Virus record (IMG/VR): IMGVR_UViG_3300006112_000958
Location: 1-33,937 of that record
Direction: 5' to 3' (one strand)
DNA length: 33,937 nucleotides
DNA from: a virus
Shown piece after piece: positions 15,638 through 23,473 of this stretch. Under the pieces are notes generated by a model. That model searched no databases. It was given only the letters and a program-made list of their open reading frames with translations, and had not been told where the DNA came from. Position 1 is the first letter of the stretch; every line of letters begins with the position of its first letter. The translations under genes were made by a program, and so were the position numbers.

Positions 15638-16417
15638 TTAAACTGCATCAGGAATCTGTACAAAACCTACGTAGCCACTTGCTGCATCTTTTACATAAGT
15701 GTTAGCTGTTGTTGGTAATTGGCTCCAATAACGATACTTGTTACGGTTGTTGTAACCATCGTTACCAAAATCGTATACCCAACGGTTTGTCAACTTGCTA
15801 GCAAAGAAGCCAACTTCCATTGGAGCACCTACAGTAGCATTTGCTGCTGTAACTGTCTGTGAAGTAAAGCCAATTGTTACGTTACCATATGCTACGCCGT
15901 TAATTGTTGTGTTGGAATTAATAGCGGTAATAGTTACGTTACCGTTGATACCTGTGTTCATAACTTTTGCACCAACTACAAAACCAGTTGTGCCGCTTGG
16001 TGCTGCGTTTGCTGCTGCTAAACTATATGTCATGTATGTACTTGTTGCGGCACTACCTTGTGCTGTTACGTTAGCCCAGTATGTTACACCAGTATAAACT
16101 GGAACTGAAGCTTGGCCAGGACCGCCATCTGGTACCATACTGTTTACTAGAGTACAAATTTTACTTGTTGTACCATCAGAACATAAAAACTTATGCTCGC
16201 CTTTAGCACGTAACAAGCTAGCATTAGTTGGACCATTGCCTGTATTTGCTTGAGCGTGGATTTGTGGACCGCCTTGTGTATAAACACCGCCAACTGAACC
16301 AGGGTAAGAAGTAATACCACCACTAGTGATTTGCTCTGGACCTGTGTGTTGATCTGTACGTGTTGTACCTGTACCTGTGTTACCTGTAGGTGTTTTACTG
16401 ATTTTTAGTTTTGCCAT
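15638..16417 (-). CDS. Virion decoration-type protein, long paralogue
   Basis: 259 residues from the ATG at 16417, chosen because AAAGGAG lies just upstream with good spacing and because the start MAKLKISKT then matches its paralogue at 15164-15622; an upstream in-frame ATG at 16438 would add seven residues across the ribosome site. Residues ~1-110 and ~205-259 align with the paralogue. Between them is an inserted Thr/Asn/Gly-rich stretch (VTYWANVTAQGS ... GNVTIGFTSQTVTAANATVG) that looks like an extra beta domain. The 86-base leader holds a CGGAG/CTCCG hairpin at 16462-16476. Likely an abundant late virion protein; function not recognised. Confidence 0.78.
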   Translation of the reverse strand: MAKLKISKTPTGNTGTGTTRTDQHTGPEQITSGGITSYPGSVGGVYTQGGPQIHAQANTGNGPTNASLLRAKGEHKFLCSDGTTSKICTLVNSMVPDGGPGQASVPVYTGVTYWANVTAQGSAATSTYMTYSLAAANAAPSGTTGFVVGAKVMNTGINGNVTITAINSNTTINGVAYGNVTIGFTSQTVTAANATVGAPMEVGFFASKLTNRWVYDFGNDGYNNRNKYRYWSQLPTTANTYVKDAASGYVGFVQIPDAV

Positions 16418-16461
16418 TTTATTTCTCCTTTGCCCCATGGGCGTTAGCGTTCTAGGCTATC

Positions 16462-16476
16462 CGGAGTGGTGCTCCG
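16462..16476 (-). other. Leader hairpin before the 15638-16417 gene
   Basis: CGGAG and CTCCG form a 5-base-pair stem with a 5-base loop in the 5' leader. There is no T tract, so it is more likely to affect RNA stability than to terminate. Confidence 0.4.
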
Positions 16477-16502
16477 AAAGTTACTCTTGTGAGTGAACAC
16501 TA

Positions 16503-17378
16503 TTATTTATCAATTTGGGTATAAAGATAGTCAGCCCAAAGTTGGTGACCTGCAGGGTTGGGATGGCAAGTACTGCCTTTAAGATTATAAGGACTGGCAC
16601 CAAGAAATTGCCATCGGTTACCGACACGTTCCATAATATCTAAAAATTCTATCTTGCGGTCTGGATTATTTTTAATAAATTTTTCAGTCAGAGGGTTAAT
16701 TGACATTTGTGCAATAAACGGCACGGGCTTTTGATAGTTTGAAAAATTAAAATTATCTTGTATTATATCACACCATGTTTTGTCTAACAACCAAGGTCTT
16801 GTTTGCCAGCTGTCAGTAAATGCGCGACTAACAATCGGTACCACAGGAACTGTATCAAAATAACTTTGTAAATTATCAAACAAGTAGTTTTCTACTGCTA
16901 CCAAAAATTTGTTTAGGTTGGCACTCTCTTCCCAAAATTTTTGATAAGTTGGTAAAACTTGTATGCGTCTGGTATATTCAGCTTCCCTGAGATCTTCTGT
17001 TAGAGTAACCACAAGATAGATTTTTTTATAACGACTGTTTTGTATAATCGGCTGTATATCCTGTAACTTTTCTAACATCCAATAGTTACTGCATCCTGGG
17101 CGAGCTAGATTAACCCAATCAGAATTCAATTTATCTGCTAGCAATCGACCAAATATTTGAGTAAGTCTAACAGGATCATCTGACGCTTGATTCCAATCTA
17201 TGTTGCCTAGGTGATCACCCCAAGTCCACGAGTCGCCTACTGTTAGTAATAGTGTATCTTGGTCCTGTATATCTTCTGAATACCAACACCTAAATGTTTC
17301 CATGCGATTGGGGTCATAGTCCTGCTGTTTGTGATCTATACTTTGATCAAAAGAAAGTGTATTGTAAAATTTAAACAT
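16503..17378 (-). CDS. SGNH/GDSL-type hydrolase
   Basis: 291 residues. Block I of SGNH esterases is clear near residue 48 (LLLTVGDSWTWGDHLG, catalytic Ser in GDSW). NLARPGCSNYWMLEKL fits block II with its Gly and Asn. The C-terminus has CHPNPAGHQLWADYL, the block V His. Such enzymes remove acyl or acetyl groups from sugars or lipids; the substrate here is unknown. It overlaps the upstream glycosyltransferase-like gene by 8 bases and is the last of three overlapping genes. Its last codons (GATAAATAA) double as a late-promoter-like box for the next gene. Inference: the cassette edits glycans on the virion or cell surface. Confidence 0.82.
   Translation of the reverse strand: MFKFYNTLSFDQSIDHKQQDYDPNRMETFRCWYSEDIQDQDTLLLTVGDSWTWGDHLGNIDWNQASDDPVRLTQIFGRLLADKLNSDWVNLARPGCSNYWMLEKLQDIQPIIQNSRYKKIYLVVTLTEDLREAEYTRRIQVLPTYQKFWEESANLNKFLVAVENYLFDNLQSYFDTVPVVPIVSRAFTDSWQTRPWLLDKTWCDIIQDNFNFSNYQKPVPFIAQMSINPLTEKFIKNNPDRKIEFLDIMERVGNRWQFLGASPYNLKGSTCHPNPAGHQLWADYLYTQIDK
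16504..16510 (-). promoter_or_regulatory. Late promoter-like box overlapping a stop codon
   Basis: Minus strand GATAAATAATAG spans the end of the SGNH gene. It lies 86 bases before the ATG at 16417, and the leader between contains AAAGGAG and a hairpin. Confidence 0.5.
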
Positions 17379-18360
17379 TGAAGACTTCTAATATTTTTGA
17401 ATCATACGGTATAGTATTAATACACCGTTGATTATGTTCAAATACCGCATAATTTTCTTTGTAGAGTTTATCTAAATCTAATTCTAGTAATTTTAAAAAC
17501 TCTTGCTGTACCGCGGCAAATCTTTGATCTGCATCTTCTATTGAATCAAAACTGTAGTCAATGAAGTTAACCAGTTTAAATCCCATATCCACCAATCTTT
17601 GTATTGAGCCAGGATTAGTAAATGGTAGTATAGCATGCCCTTTGATTAGTGGCTCAAATGTTTTTTCTGTGATGTGTATTAAATCTCGCTGTGTGCAATT
17701 ACTTTCTACATAGGTACTAAAATAACTATCTTCATAAAAACTATTTGATACTGGACTGTATGCTCCCATAACCTGATGATCTTCTAAGGTAATACCACGT
17801 GTCCTATTAGATACATAGCCATTGGAACTATGTTCCAGTATAAATTCATAGTAAGGTTTTCGATAGCCATACTCACGTCCTAGCATACTTAAAAATTTTT
17901 TAGATCGTAGATACGATGAATCTAGTCTAATAGATTTATATTTGCCTTGACTGTAATGGTGCAAGTGTTTGTGTGAAGGAATGGGCTCTGTATAGTAGGC
18001 TTTGACACGATTCCACATAAAATCCCAGGGTATAATTTTTACAGTTGGGCCCATATCTAATTTAGGACTTTGATTAACTGTTAGGTATACCTTACAGGGA
18101 TGATCAAATGACCAGACAAATTGTTTAAATCGATTATGATCATAATCGCTGGTGTTGACTAAATCATAAAACACCACAACCTCTTTAGATTTAGCGATGG
18201 TGGTAGTATCGTTTAACCAAGTTGGACCATGTGTGTTGTAGTGGTCGTTCAAAGGAAAAAAATAATAACGATCCGTTATCATAGTACTGGCGTCATAGCC
18301 TAGCAAACTTAAATGATAAGGAATATCGTCGCCTTCAATTCCGCGGATATTTTTGATCAT
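17371..18360 (-). CDS. Glycosyltransferase-like protein (GT10-type C-terminal pattern)
   Basis: 329 residues. The C-terminal half carries HITEKTFEPLIKGHAILPFTNPGS followed by LVDMGFKLVNFIDYSFDSI. This 'TEKTF.P...G...P...NPG....L...GFK' pattern is typical of the nucleotide-sugar-binding lobe in GT10-like and related GT-B enzymes common in aquatic phages. The N-terminal half (SKEVVVFYDLVN, CKVYLTVNQSPKLD, VKIIPWDF) would be the acceptor lobe. The donor sugar cannot be told. It overlaps the SGNH gene upstream by 26 bases and the SGNH gene downstream by 8, so all three are translated together. No close family name is claimed. Confidence 0.65.
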   Translation of the reverse strand: MIKNIRGIEGDDIPYHLSLLGYDASTMITDRYYFFPLNDHYNTHGPTWLNDTTTIAKSKEVVVFYDLVNTSDYDHNRFKQFVWSFDHPCKVYLTVNQSPKLDMGPTVKIIPWDFMWNRVKAYYTEPIPSHKHLHHYSQGKYKSIRLDSSYLRSKKFLSMLGREYGYRKPYYEFILEHSSNGYVSNRTRGITLEDHQVMGAYSPVSNSFYEDSYFSTYVESNCTQRDLIHITEKTFEPLIKGHAILPFTNPGSIQRLVDMGFKLVNFIDYSFDSIEDADQRFAAVQQEFLKLLELDLDKLYKENYAVFEHNQRCINTIPYDSKILEVFNV

Positions 18361-19042
18361 AGAATTCTTTTAATATTTCTGCTATACGTTTGTGACCAAG
18401 TATATTAGGATGGAATAACTTACCGGTAAAATATTCATTTGTTCTTATTGTTGGTATACTGTATTCTTGTCCTGCCAGTGCTTGAGTAATTGTTGTTGGG
18501 TATATTAGATCCTTATATAGTACATGACCAAAGTTATCAGTTGTTAACTGATCAAAGTAACTAAAGAAGATACAGTCAATTTCGTTGTATTGACAAAACT
18601 GCTGAAATTGAAATATAGCCTGACAAGCAAGAAATTCGTTATATACAGAATCTTCAACTAATCGATAGGTTTGTTGCGCATAGTTATTAAATTGTGGTAC
18701 TATTTCCGGAGGTCGACCACTTGGATGTATATTACTAGTTTTGTAAACTGCTTCGGGTGTTATGTTTACAAATTCTTGATCAGCATTACTATAACTCAGA
18801 TACCGTGTTAGTCCAGATAGTCCAACAGCAAAAATAGTCTGACGATCCGAATCGTAATGATTCTTAATAAAATCAAATAGTTGTACTACTAAATGACCAA
18901 TGCTACTAGCCGGCTTTCCCATATTAAGAGATTCTGCATCAAGTGCATTGGCTAAGTGTACTGGCCAAGGTCTCTCACGTGGAATATCTAATTCTGAGCC
19001 AAATGTCCAACTATCGCCAAATGATACCAATAACGTTTTCAT
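18335..19042 (-). CDS. SGNH/GDSL-type hydrolase
   Basis: 235 residues. The first residues MKTLLVSFGDSWTFGSELD contain block I with the catalytic Ser in GDSW; NMGKPASSIGHLV fits block II; VGLSGLTRY stands where GxND usually lies and lacks the Asn; FHPNILGHKRIAEIL gives the C-terminal catalytic His. It is shorter than the second SGNH protein at 16503-17378 and only partly alike, so the two may act on different bonds. First gene of the cassette, lying after the gp23 terminator. The ATG at 19042 has no Shine-Dalgarno but a TAAATA box 4 bases upstream (19047-19052). Confidence 0.82.
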   Translation of the reverse strand: MKTLLVSFGDSWTFGSELDIPRERPWPVHLANALDAESLNMGKPASSIGHLVVQLFDFIKNHYDSDRQTIFAVGLSGLTRYLSYSNADQEFVNITPEAVYKTSNIHPSGRPPEIVPQFNNYAQQTYRLVEDSVYNEFLACQAIFQFQQFCQYNEIDCIFFSYFDQLTTDNFGHVLYKDLIYPTTITQALAGQEYSIPTIRTNEYFTGKLFHPNILGHKRIAEILKEFYDQKYPRN

Positions 19043-19046
19043 ACTG

Positions 19047-19052
19047 TATTTA
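19047..19052 (-). promoter_or_regulatory. Late promoter-like TAAATA box next to the 18335-19042 start
   Basis: Minus strand CTTTAAATACAGT precedes the ATG at 19042 with 4 bases between box and start. No Shine-Dalgarno is visible, which fits a leaderless transcript. Confidence 0.45.
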
Positions 19053-19076
19053 AAGTATATTGTATCTAGCCAACAA

Positions 19077-19098
19077 AAAAGGACCTTTCGGTCCTTTT
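19077..19098. terminator. Terminator after the major capsid gene
   Basis: Stem AAAAGGACC / GGTCCTTTT with a 4-base loop (GAAA on the minus strand, a stable tetraloop), followed on the minus strand by six T. It lies 64 bases past the gp23 stop. Confidence 0.93.
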
Positions 19099-19161
19099 CT
19101 GCCTTCCCATCCCTGGGATGATTTGTTGTTTTAACTTTCGTTAAATCAAGTTCAGTCTTGA

Positions 19162-20340
19162 TTATTGGAAAGATAAGTTTGCAACTGCAATCTCACCAAC
19201 GTAGTCACCAGCGTTACCTAGAGATGACGCTGTGTTTGTTAACTCAACATAACCATAACGTGTCATGAAGCTAACTACTGGTTCGAATGTAGCTGGGTCA
19301 AGAACAACACCAGAGCTCATCAATGGGATATATGGGCAATAGAACGCAGCTGCATCAGCTTCGCTTGAACCCTTATAACCAACTAAAACAGCTTGGCTGT
19401 CGTTTGCATAACCGTCAACATAAATCTTCATTGCACCGTTCAATGTACCAACAAACTTAGTGTTTGTAGGTGCTTCGAATGTACCTTCTGTTGTACGAGC
19501 AAATGCAGATGTTGTAGCACTTTGTAGTACTGTTAATGAAGCTGGGGAAACAACTGCCCAGTTACCAGCACCACGACGTGTACGCTGAGCGATCAAGTTA
19601 GCTGTACGATTGATTAGAACAGCTAAAGCAGCGTGCTCATCACCAACGAATGTAGCTGTACCAGATACTGCAGCTTGGTCAAATGTGTAATCAGTTGCAG
19701 CAAGAGCACGTAAAGAACCAAGAATCTCTTGATCGATCTCAACTGTGATCTCTTGAGCTAAAGCAGCCATAATTTCAGCTTCAACATCCAAACCGTGCAT
19801 AGACTGAGCGTCTTGAGCGGCTTCAAATGTCCAACGAGCTGATAACTTACGTGTCTTAGCTTCAACAACTTGTTTCAAGATTTGAACGTTGATACGGTTA
19901 CCAGCAATACCTTCTAAAGAAGCTGTGCTTGTAGCTTGACCAGTAGTGTTGCTACCAGAGTATGCTGTTGCAATCTTGAATGGTGATAATGCTTCGTCAC
20001 CAGCTTGTGTGCTTGTTGCGTATGCACTTGAGTCAGTTACTGAATCAGCATAACGTACACGTAGTGTATGAATCTGAGCAACTGGACCTGTCATTGGTTG
20101 AACACCAACGATTTCGTTAGCAATAACAGTTGGCATAACACGACGAATAACTGGAAGAATTACACGGTTAAGTGTAGCTACGTTACCAGCTTGTGTTGAA
20201 CCTGCTGTTGCATTTTCTGCTAACATTTTACGGGTGTTTTCTAAGATTACACCCATTGTTGTACGACGACTACCGTTCAAGCCTTCTAACAGAGCTTCTT
20301 TGGTCTCGCCCCAACGGCTTTCTAATAATGCTTGTGTCAT
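19162..20340 (-). CDS. 23: Major capsid protein, gp23-like
   Basis: 392 residues, well under T4 gp23 (521). Recognised by the segment VIRRVMPTVIANEIVGVQPMTGPVAQIHTLRVRY at ~75-105, the T4-type gp23 signature, and by its place after protease and scaffold genes. The N-terminus holds several (L/I)xE sites of the type cut by gp21: LLE at 5-7, LLE at 17-19, ILE at 32-34 and LAE at 40-42. Cleavage after Glu42 would leave about 350 residues; the exact site is inference. A strong GAGG ribosome site precedes the ATG. A short hairpin (19144-19163) and then a strong terminator follow. The shell is built of hexamers of this protein. Confidence 0.93.
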   Translation of the reverse strand: MTQALLESRWGETKEALLEGLNGSRRTTMGVILENTRKMLAENATAGSTQAGNVATLNRVILPVIRRVMPTVIANEIVGVQPMTGPVAQIHTLRVRYADSVTDSSAYATSTQAGDEALSPFKIATAYSGSNTTGQATSTASLEGIAGNRINVQILKQVVEAKTRKLSARWTFEAAQDAQSMHGLDVEAEIMAALAQEITVEIDQEILGSLRALAATDYTFDQAAVSGTATFVGDEHAALAVLINRTANLIAQRTRRGAGNWAVVSPASLTVLQSATTSAFARTTEGTFEAPTNTKFVGTLNGAMKIYVDGYANDSQAVLVGYKGSSEADAAAFYCPYIPLMSSGVVLDPATFEPVVSFMTRYGYVELTNTASSLGNAGDYVGEIAVANLSFQ

Positions 20341-20365
20341 GATATTTCCTCTTTCCTTTTAGGGT

Positions 20366-21481
20366 TTATTTAAGCCCTGCTAAACGTTTCATTTCATAAA
20401 CGTTTGACATTACGTCAGCGGCTTGTGAACTTTCAACGGCAGTTTTAGCAGTTTTATCACCAGTAACTTCTACACGGCTCTCTGTCAAAGCAACCTTAGC
20501 GGCTGGCTTAGTAACAGGGGAGTTGTTTAGAACTGCTGGTAGATACTTTTCGTATGCACTCTGAAGACGATCAGTTTGCACACTCTCGAGTAGGTCACGC
20601 ATAATTGCTGACTTCTCTTTGTTCAAAGGCTTCAACATTTCTGCAAGTTTTTCTTTGCGTTCTGCTGACTCTTTGATAATTTTTATTTCTGTTTCTTTTG
20701 ATTCAACTAGAGCTTTCTTTTCTTCAATTGCTGATACTGCTTCAGACAATTTAGCGGTTACAGTCTCGACTTGAGCTTGTAACGCACGGATTTGCTTGTT
20801 CTCATTTAAATGAGTACCTGCAAACTCGCTGGCGAATGCTTCGAACAGACGACGACCAAACATGTTCTCGCGAGCAATTTGGATATCTTCTTTTAGTTGA
20901 GTCAGTTCTGACTCTAACGAATTGGTTACGGCCTCTTTAACAGCTTCAGCAGATTGCTTAATGAATTTGGCTTGTAGTTCAGCTAATTTAGCTTTACCTT
21001 CTGCAACTAGACGAACCTTAGTTTCCACTACGGCTTTCTTGTCTTGTTCAAATTCTTGAATTTCTTCTGCTAATGCACGCATTGTAAATGACTCGAGTTT
21101 GCCAATGGCATTCTCGTATGTCTTACGATCCGCACGTAGTTCTTTAATTTCTTCTGATAATTTACTTACCATGAAACTATTGAACTTGCTGGCTGATTCA
21201 ATCATGTGCTGTTTAAATGCAACACGGTCTTCAGCTAATTGTTGTTTTTCGTCTGCAAACTCTTTAAGTTCAGCAGTGAGAGACTCTGTTACCATTTTGT
21301 CTAGAGCTTCAACCATTACTTGCTTGTCATGTTGATAACGTTGAGCAAATTCTTCGCGTAATTCTGCACGAACTTGTTCTTTGGCTTCAGTAATGCGTGA
21401 TTCCCAAGCTTCAGCAATAGCTTGCTTGGTATCTTCATTAATGATTCCGTTATCCAACAATGGTTTGATAGCATCTAACAT
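20366..21481 (-). CDS. 22: Prohead core scaffold protein, gp22-like
   Basis: 371 residues, almost wholly helical and charged (long runs of E, K, Q, A), as expected of a coiled-coil scaffold that fills the prohead and is digested by the gp21 protease. Opening MLDAIKPLLDNGIINEDTKQAIAEAWESRI and closing NVYEMKRLAGLK match gp22-like proteins of aquatic T4-type phages, where a short C-terminal 'Y.....R...L' tail is thought to bind the capsid protein. Many LxE sites are present. TAGGAG lies before the ATG. Gene order protease-scaffold-capsid is the T4 order. Confidence 0.9.
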   Translation of the reverse strand: MLDAIKPLLDNGIINEDTKQAIAEAWESRITEAKEQVRAELREEFAQRYQHDKQVMVEALDKMVTESLTAELKEFADEKQQLAEDRVAFKQHMIESASKFNSFMVSKLSEEIKELRADRKTYENAIGKLESFTMRALAEEIQEFEQDKKAVVETKVRLVAEGKAKLAELQAKFIKQSAEAVKEAVTNSLESELTQLKEDIQIARENMFGRRLFEAFASEFAGTHLNENKQIRALQAQVETVTAKLSEAVSAIEEKKALVESKETEIKIIKESAERKEKLAEMLKPLNKEKSAIMRDLLESVQTDRLQSAYEKYLPAVLNNSPVTKPAAKVALTESRVEVTGDKTAKTAVESSQAADVMSNVYEMKRLAGLK

Positions 21482-21493
21482 TGGATATTTCTC

Positions 21494-22132
21494 CTATAAT
21501 TTTAAATCTTTGATTAGGGCTTCGATGCCCTGTTTCAGGTACTTCTGTACTTTTTGATCTTGAGCGGCTTCACGTGCCGTTTCAAATACCTGTTGTCCGC
21601 CACGCATATTCATCAAGCCTTCATAGATGGCTTTAGGATAAGCATGAGGAGCACTAGGTTGTGCTACGATGTCAACGGTAATGATTTCAAAATCACTAAC
21701 GTGTCCACTTCCTTCGTTTACCTGACCTGATCCACGTGAGCTAACACCTAGCTTAACACCACTTGTTAACATGGCTTCAACTAGTTGTCCCATTGGGGTA
21801 GGTAATATTGATAGTTCACCGAAACCGCAAGGGCCATCCATCCACATTTTGTCGATTTTATGGCTTACACGATCTAAGTTAATTTTTAGGTCATCTGGAT
21901 GATCTACTTCGCCTAAGACAGAGTAGCCACCTTTGATTTGTTCATTAATAGTAGAGACAGCTTTTTCAATTTCATGAACGGGATAAACACGTTGGTTAGC
22001 GTTCTTTACGCCGCCCTCGATGAATATCCCTTTCATTTTCAGAGTCTTACCTTTCCCGTCGGCACGGTCTAATGCTTCAACAACAAGACCGGCCCGGTCG
22101 AATGATAAAGTCTCTTTTAGGTACAAAGCCAT
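21494..22132 (-). CDS. 21: Prohead maturation protease, gp21-like
   Basis: 212 residues, the same length as T4 gp21. The likely catalytic His lies in GEVDHPD (His78) and the catalytic Ser in LGVSSRGSG (Ser131 or Ser132), the pattern of the gp21/herpes assemblin serine protease fold. It cuts scaffold, core proteins and the capsid protein N-terminus after (L/I)xE, and then itself. It is followed by gp22 within 13 bases. I saw no missing key residue. Confidence 0.94.
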   Translation of the reverse strand: MALYLKETLSFDRAGLVVEALDRADGKGKTLKMKGIFIEGGVKNANQRVYPVHEIEKAVSTINEQIKGGYSVLGEVDHPDDLKINLDRVSHKIDKMWMDGPCGFGELSILPTPMGQLVEAMLTSGVKLGVSSRGSGQVNEGSGHVSDFEIITVDIVAQPSAPHAYPKAIYEGLMNMRGGQQVFETAREAAQDQKVQKYLKQGIEALIKDLKL

Positions 22133-22150
22133 TTTGTGTTCCCTAATCTA

Positions 22151-23122
22151 TTAACGTACACGTCCGCCGATTTCAGATTTCTTATTAACAGAAACCTTAC
22201 CGTCTTTAGCTGCACCAACCTTTTCACCTGTTTCGCTGTCGCCGTTTTTCTCAGCGCCATGACCTGCAGGTTCAGCTTTTAGCTTTTTGTCGCCGCCAGG
22301 TGTATTACCTACGTTACCGATCAATTTGCCTTCGCCTTTACTGTATTCATTGCTTGGCTTTTCAATTGGCTTACCATCTGGAGCTTGTTCAGCACCTTTG
22401 AAGTCAACTGACTCACCACCAAAATCAGCACCAGGACCTACTGAACCAGGCTTCTTGTTTACGGCAACACGCTTGCTGTCGCCACCGCCAACTTTAGTAC
22501 CTTCTTCAGCGTCACCAGGACCGCCATAAATATCACCGATTTGGTCTACGTATTCACGCATGATTTCAGAAGTAGATTTTTTGTACTGCTTGGATTCAGT
22601 CTTTTTGCCTTTTGGCTCTTTAGATTCTTCCTCTTCCTCTTCTTCCTCTTCTTCAGAGGCTTCCATCATGGACTCTTCTTCCATATCTGCTGCGCTATCA
22701 AACTCAGCTGGCTCAGTGTCCATTTCATCGGAGTGTTCTTCGTGACCCATGATTTCATCAAACTTAGCTAGCAACTCGTCTAACTTAGCATCAATGTTCA
22801 TCACTTGATCTTCAATTTCTTCATGCTCTTCAGATTCTTCATCGTGGCCGACCATTTCGTCGCCCATTTCATTGTGATCAGCATCAAGATCAAATTCTTC
22901 TTCACCTTCTTCATCTTCCATGTGTGCTTCTTCATCACTCACTTCGTGTGTTAGGCTTTCTACGTTGTCAGCAGCATGTACTTTCTCTTCCATGTGCTCT
23001 TCGTCCATGATAGATTCATAAATGTCGCGACTCTTTTCTACTACGATATCGTGAAATAATTCACGTGCTTTTTGATCTTCATCATTAATGATAAATTCAA
23101 TTAATTTTTCAAACTTGTTCAT
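22151..23122 (-). CDS. Acidic prohead core protein, gp67/gp68-like
   Basis: 323 residues. The start MNKFEKLIEFIINDEDQKARELFHDIVVEKSRDI follows the pattern of T4 gp67 (a short helix with 'ARKLF' then an acidic tail). Residues ~40-175 are extremely acidic, including a run of about ten Glu near 160; residues ~190-323 are Gly/Lys-rich and low in complexity. It is much longer than T4 gp67 (80) or gp68 (141). T4 gp67 is cut into internal peptides that stay in the head; this may supply similar ones (inference). TAAGGAG precedes the ATG, and a weak TGTAAATA box lies at 23155-23162. Confidence 0.8.
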   Translation of the reverse strand: MNKFEKLIEFIINDEDQKARELFHDIVVEKSRDIYESIMDEEHMEEKVHAADNVESLTHEVSDEEAHMEDEEGEEEFDLDADHNEMGDEMVGHDEESEEHEEIEDQVMNIDAKLDELLAKFDEIMGHEEHSDEMDTEPAEFDSAADMEEESMMEASEEEEEEEEEESKEPKGKKTESKQYKKSTSEIMREYVDQIGDIYGGPGDAEEGTKVGGGDSKRVAVNKKPGSVGPGADFGGESVDFKGAEQAPDGKPIEKPSNEYSKGEGKLIGNVGNTPGGDKKLKAEPAGHGAEKNGDSETGEKVGAAKDGKVSVNKKSEIGGRVR

Positions 23123-23218
23123 GAGAACTCCTTATAAATGTGGCTTTGTAAAGTTATTTACACAAAACTACGTATATAATAGTTAAATAGGTGTTTTTTG
23201 AAGGATTTTACAGAAAGA

Positions 23219-23452
23219 TTACAGGCCCAATGCACCTGCACCAGCTTCTGGGGCTGGTTGATACTGTTTTGATATGGATTTGAGCTTTTTTTCGTGCTCT
23301 AATTTCTTAACGTCATGACTACGTCTTAACTGATTCAAGTGTGCCAAAGTCAAGCGAGTTTTACGACTATCGTCCATTTTAAGAACCGACTGATCGTCTT
23401 TTTCGCTGTAGTAGCCTGCTGGGGCTTGGTCAAACATCTCAGTAATATTCAT
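23219..23452 (-). CDS. Small conserved head-cluster protein
   Basis: 77 residues, MNITEMFDQAPAGYYSEKDDQ. It is charged and helical in its middle (SRKTRLTLAHLNQLRRSHDVKKLEHEKKLKSI) and ends in a flexible Ala/Pro/Gly tail. It sits between portal and acidic core protein, where T4 and relatives carry small prohead core genes, so a core or portal-assembly role is likely but unproved. No Shine-Dalgarno is seen; a TAAATA box ends 5 bases before the ATG. Confidence 0.7.
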   Translation of the reverse strand: MNITEMFDQAPAGYYSEKDDQSVLKMDDSRKTRLTLAHLNQLRRSHDVKKLEHEKKLKSISKQYQPAPEAGAGALGL

Positions 23453-23457
23453 ACTAC

Positions 23458-23463
23458 TATTTA
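23458..23463 (-). promoter_or_regulatory. Late promoter-like TAAATA box next to the 23219-23452 start
   Basis: Minus strand GGTAAATAGTAGT leads straight into the ATG at 23452. Spacing of 5 bases and lack of a ribosome site suggest a leaderless transcript. Confidence 0.45.
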
Positions 23464-23473
23464 CCGTTTTAGT

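Noticed and set aside
22541-22771. Plus-strand ORF rich in Phe/Leu that resembles a membrane protein
   Set aside because: It is the complement of the poly-Glu stretch of the acidic prohead core gene (GAA/GAG read as TTC/CTC).
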